Assembly (NCBI GenBank): GCA_964652825.1
Contig: CAZZCU010000039.1
Location: 1 to 15,046, forward strand
Reading direction: 5' to 3'
Length of the DNA: 15,046 bases
DNA from: CAZZCU01 sp964652825
GTDB taxonomy: Bacteria; Bdellovibrionota_B; Oligoflexia; Oligoflexales; CAZZCU01
Shown piece after piece: positions 13,846 to 15,046 of the stretch. The notes beneath the pieces are model-generated. The model did no database searches and was not told the origin of the DNA. It was given only the letters and a program-made list of their open reading frames with translations. Every line of letters starts with the position of its first letter. Position 1 is the first letter of the stretch. Both the position numbers and the translations under genes were made by a program.

Positions 13846-14601
13846 ATGTTTTCAATCGAAATTCCCGGGCAGGTTGCATGGGTCACTGGTGGTAGTCGTG
13901 GGATCGGTCGTGCCGTGGCTTTGGCTTTGGCTAATGCCGGTTGCAATGTCGCCATCGGTTATCGTAGTCGTGCTGATGAGGCCGAAGGCGTTGTTCGTGA
14001 GATTACCGATCTGGGTTGCAAGGCAATCGCAGTGAAAATGGATGTCGGTAACGCCAAAGAATGCGAAGAAGCACATGCGATTGTCGGCAAAGAGTTGGGA
14101 CCTGTAACAATTCTCGTTAACAGCGCCGGTGTCACGGCGGATAATCTGTTTATTATGCTGGGCGAAGATGATTGGAAGTCGGTTATTTCGACCAATCTGA
14201 TGGGTGTTGTAAATGTCACGAAAGCCTGTATGCGTGACATGATGATGAAGCGCAATGGCCGCGTGATTAATTTGTCGTCGGTTGCCGGCACTAAAGGTGG
14301 TCGTGGCCAAAGTAACTACGCGGCGACCAAGGGTGCGGTCGAAGCGATGACGCGCAGTCTCGCAGTTGAAATGGGTTCACGCGGTATTACTGTGAATTGT
14401 GTTGCACCTGGCGTGATCGAAACTGAAATGGCCGCCGAGGTTATTAAGCTGGCTAAAGATCAGATTTTGGATCGACAGATTGTGAAGCGTTTTGGCAAAC
14501 CCGAAGAAATCGCCGCCTGGGTGTTATTTCTTGCTTCCAAACACGGCGAATTTATTACCGGCCAGACCATCCATGTGGATGGCGGACTTAAGATGGTATA
14601 A
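13846..14601 (+). CDS. fabG: 3-oxoacyl-ACP reductase FabG-like (classical SDR)
   Basis: This 251-residue classical short-chain dehydrogenase would reduce 3-ketoacyl-ACP to 3-hydroxyacyl-ACP with NADPH. Visible are the cofactor motif TGGSRGIG (14-21), NSAG (92-95), the catalytic tetrad Asn117, Ser145, Tyr158 and Lys162 ('SNYAATKGAVEAM'), 'VNCVAPGVIETEM' and the C-terminal 'TGQTIHVDGGL'. Length matches FabG. ATG 13846 follows a strong GGAGGAG (13830-13836) located inside the end of the preceding gene. Its place beside ketosynthase, dehydratase and ACP genes supplies the ketoreduction step of the same cycle; it may be a pathway-dedicated copy, not the housekeeping fabG. It is the last gene of the operon and its final 14 bases overlap the convergent PPTase gene. 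Confidence 0.93.
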   Translation: MFSIEIPGQVAWVTGGSRGIGRAVALALANAGCNVAIGYRSRADEAEGVVREITDLGCKAIAVKMDVGNAKECEEAHAIVGKELGPVTILVNSAGVTADNLFIMLGEDDWKSVISTNLMGVVNVTKACMRDMMMKRNGRVINLSSVAGTKGGRGQSNYAATKGAVEAMTRSLAVEMGSRGITVNCVAPGVIETEMAAEVIKLAKDQILDRQIVKRFGKPEEIAAWVLFLASKHGEFITGQTIHVDGGLKMV

Positions 14602-15046
14602 GCACACCAGCCAGGACAAAGTCCGGCTGCTCTTGCGGCAAAAACGCCAAATGAATTTCGATCTGAGTGCCAGCTTGAAAACGCTCACTCAGGTTTTTGT
14701 TTAATTGCCCCGAGAGCTTGTGGTGTTCCGGTTGATAATCGAGACAGATAAAATCGTGAAAGTAAAAGAATTGCCCCATGAGGGGATAAATGGCTTTGAA
14801 TACCGCTTCCTTGGCGGCGAAAATACTAGTGAGTGCCAGATCCTCCGGCAGGTGTTGCTGTAATACCTTAAGCTCGGCCGTAGTTGCGATTTTTTCCAGT
14901 AGATGCGCGCCAACCTTGTGACGTGATTCAAGATCGATGCCTGTTGACCATTTGTTGTCGGTGAGCGCGAGCATGACGTGTCCGTCTTTGTGTGTGATCG
15001 AGCCGCGTATATCATCCGGCCACTGTGGTTCGCCGGTGCTCGCGTT
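14588..15046 (-). CDS. 4'-phosphopantetheinyl transferase, EntD/Sfp type (5' end outside window)
   Basis: The C-terminal 152 residues are visible; the frame is open to the right edge, so the N-terminus is missing. The internal ATG at 14974 is not the start, because the conserved 'RGSITHKDGHV' motif lies upstream of it in frame. The metal-binding motif 'GIDLE' and the 'AAKEAVFKAIYP' helix are those of the EntD branch of PPTases. The enzyme transfers phosphopantetheine from coenzyme A to a Ser of a carrier protein, here most likely Ser40 of the ACP encoded at 11352-11759. Its TAA stop (14588-14590) lies inside fabG, so the two genes overlap tail to tail by 14 bases. Partnership with this ACP is inferred from location; EntD-type enzymes can also serve other pathways. 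Confidence 0.9.
   Translation of the reverse strand, partial: NASTGEPQWPDDIRGSITHKDGHVMLALTDNKWSTGIDLESRHKVGAHLLEKIATTAELKVLQQHLPEDLALTSIFAAKEAVFKAIYPLMGQFFYFHDFICLDYQPEHHKLSGQLNKNLSERFQAGTQIEIHLAFLPQEQPDFVLAGVLIPS
14608..14629 (+). other. Strong hairpin just after fabG, inside the antisense PPTase gene
   Basis: CAGCC (14608-14612) pairs with GGCTG (14625-14629) and GGAC (14614-14617) with GTCC (14621-14624) around an AAA loop, with one bulged A. There is no T tract after it, so it is not a classical terminator. It may protect the operon transcript's 3' end, or simply reflect PPTase coding sequence. Confidence 0.4.
14661..14702 (+). terminator. Candidate terminator of the ketosynthase operon, inside the antisense PPTase gene
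   Basis: CTGAGTG (14663-14669) pairs perfectly with CACTCAG (14686-14692), extended outward by one G-U and one A-T pair. The loop is 16 bases, and TTTTTGTTTAATT follows from 14694. This is an intrinsic-terminator shape on the plus strand about 60-100 bases after the fabG stop. The long loop makes it moderate, and the sequence also encodes PPTase on the other strand. Confidence 0.45.

Noticed and set aside
13852..14310. Minus-strand open frame of 152 codons over fabG
   Set aside because: FabG is complete with all catalytic residues on the plus strand; the antisense frame is rich in Thr, His and Asn with no family resemblance.
1..15046. CRISPR arrays, tRNA or rRNA genes, insertion sequences
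   Set aside because: I saw no spaced direct repeats, cloverleaf patterns, rRNA-like sequence, transposase or terminal inverted repeats anywhere in the window.

Overview
The window looks like the chromosome of a Gram-negative bacterium, probably of proteobacterial or similar type. The evidence is five genes with lipobox signal peptides, a beta-barrel protein ending in Phe, a LolA-like periplasmic protein and an FtsX-type permease. Base composition appears close to even. I cannot name the organism. A run of exactly 100 N at 4017-4116 marks a draft assembly join.

Layout. (1) 1-1943: the end of a radical SAM protein (DUF4070 type), a CAP-domain lipoprotein on the minus strand, and a small Mpo1/DUF962 membrane protein. 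The first two genes converge on a perfect-palindrome terminator whose loop contains a stop codon. (2) 2095-6712: a tight plus-strand operon of four lipoproteins followed by an outer-membrane barrel that resembles the OMPP1/FadL family. The third and fourth lipoproteins are tandem paralogues; the third contains the assembly gap. (3) 6709-7956, minus: an FtsX/MacB-family permease sharing a CTAG stop with the barrel gene. (4) 8045-14601: a seven-gene plus-strand operon with very short or overlapping junctions. It encodes an active ketosynthase, a ketosynthase-like partner without catalytic residues (chain-length-factor-like), a LolA-like periplasmic protein, a long acyl carrier protein resembling AcpXL, a tandem double-hotdog dehydratase, a thioester-reductase-like extended SDR and a FabG ketoreductase. 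(5) 14588-15046, minus: the C-terminal part of an EntD/Sfp-type phosphopantetheinyl transferase, converging on and overlapping fabG.

How they may work together (inference). The operon at 8045-14601 holds the elongation, ketoreduction and dehydration steps of a dedicated type II fatty acid/polyketide pathway, and the PPTase could activate its carrier protein. The LolA-like protein inside the operon, the divergent FtsX permease and the adjacent FadL-like barrel with its lipoproteins suggest that the product is a lipid or polyene moved to the outer membrane. The gene set recalls both aryl-polyene clusters and the rhizobial AcpXL very-long-chain acyl locus, but matches neither as far as I can see. 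No starter-unit enzyme, acyltransferase, glycosyltransferase, MMPL transporter or ABC ATPase lies in the window, so the product cannot be named. The most informative sequence details are the Glu/Gln/Glu replacement of the Cys/His/His triad in the second ketosynthase, and the split of the dehydratase active site between the two hotdog halves.
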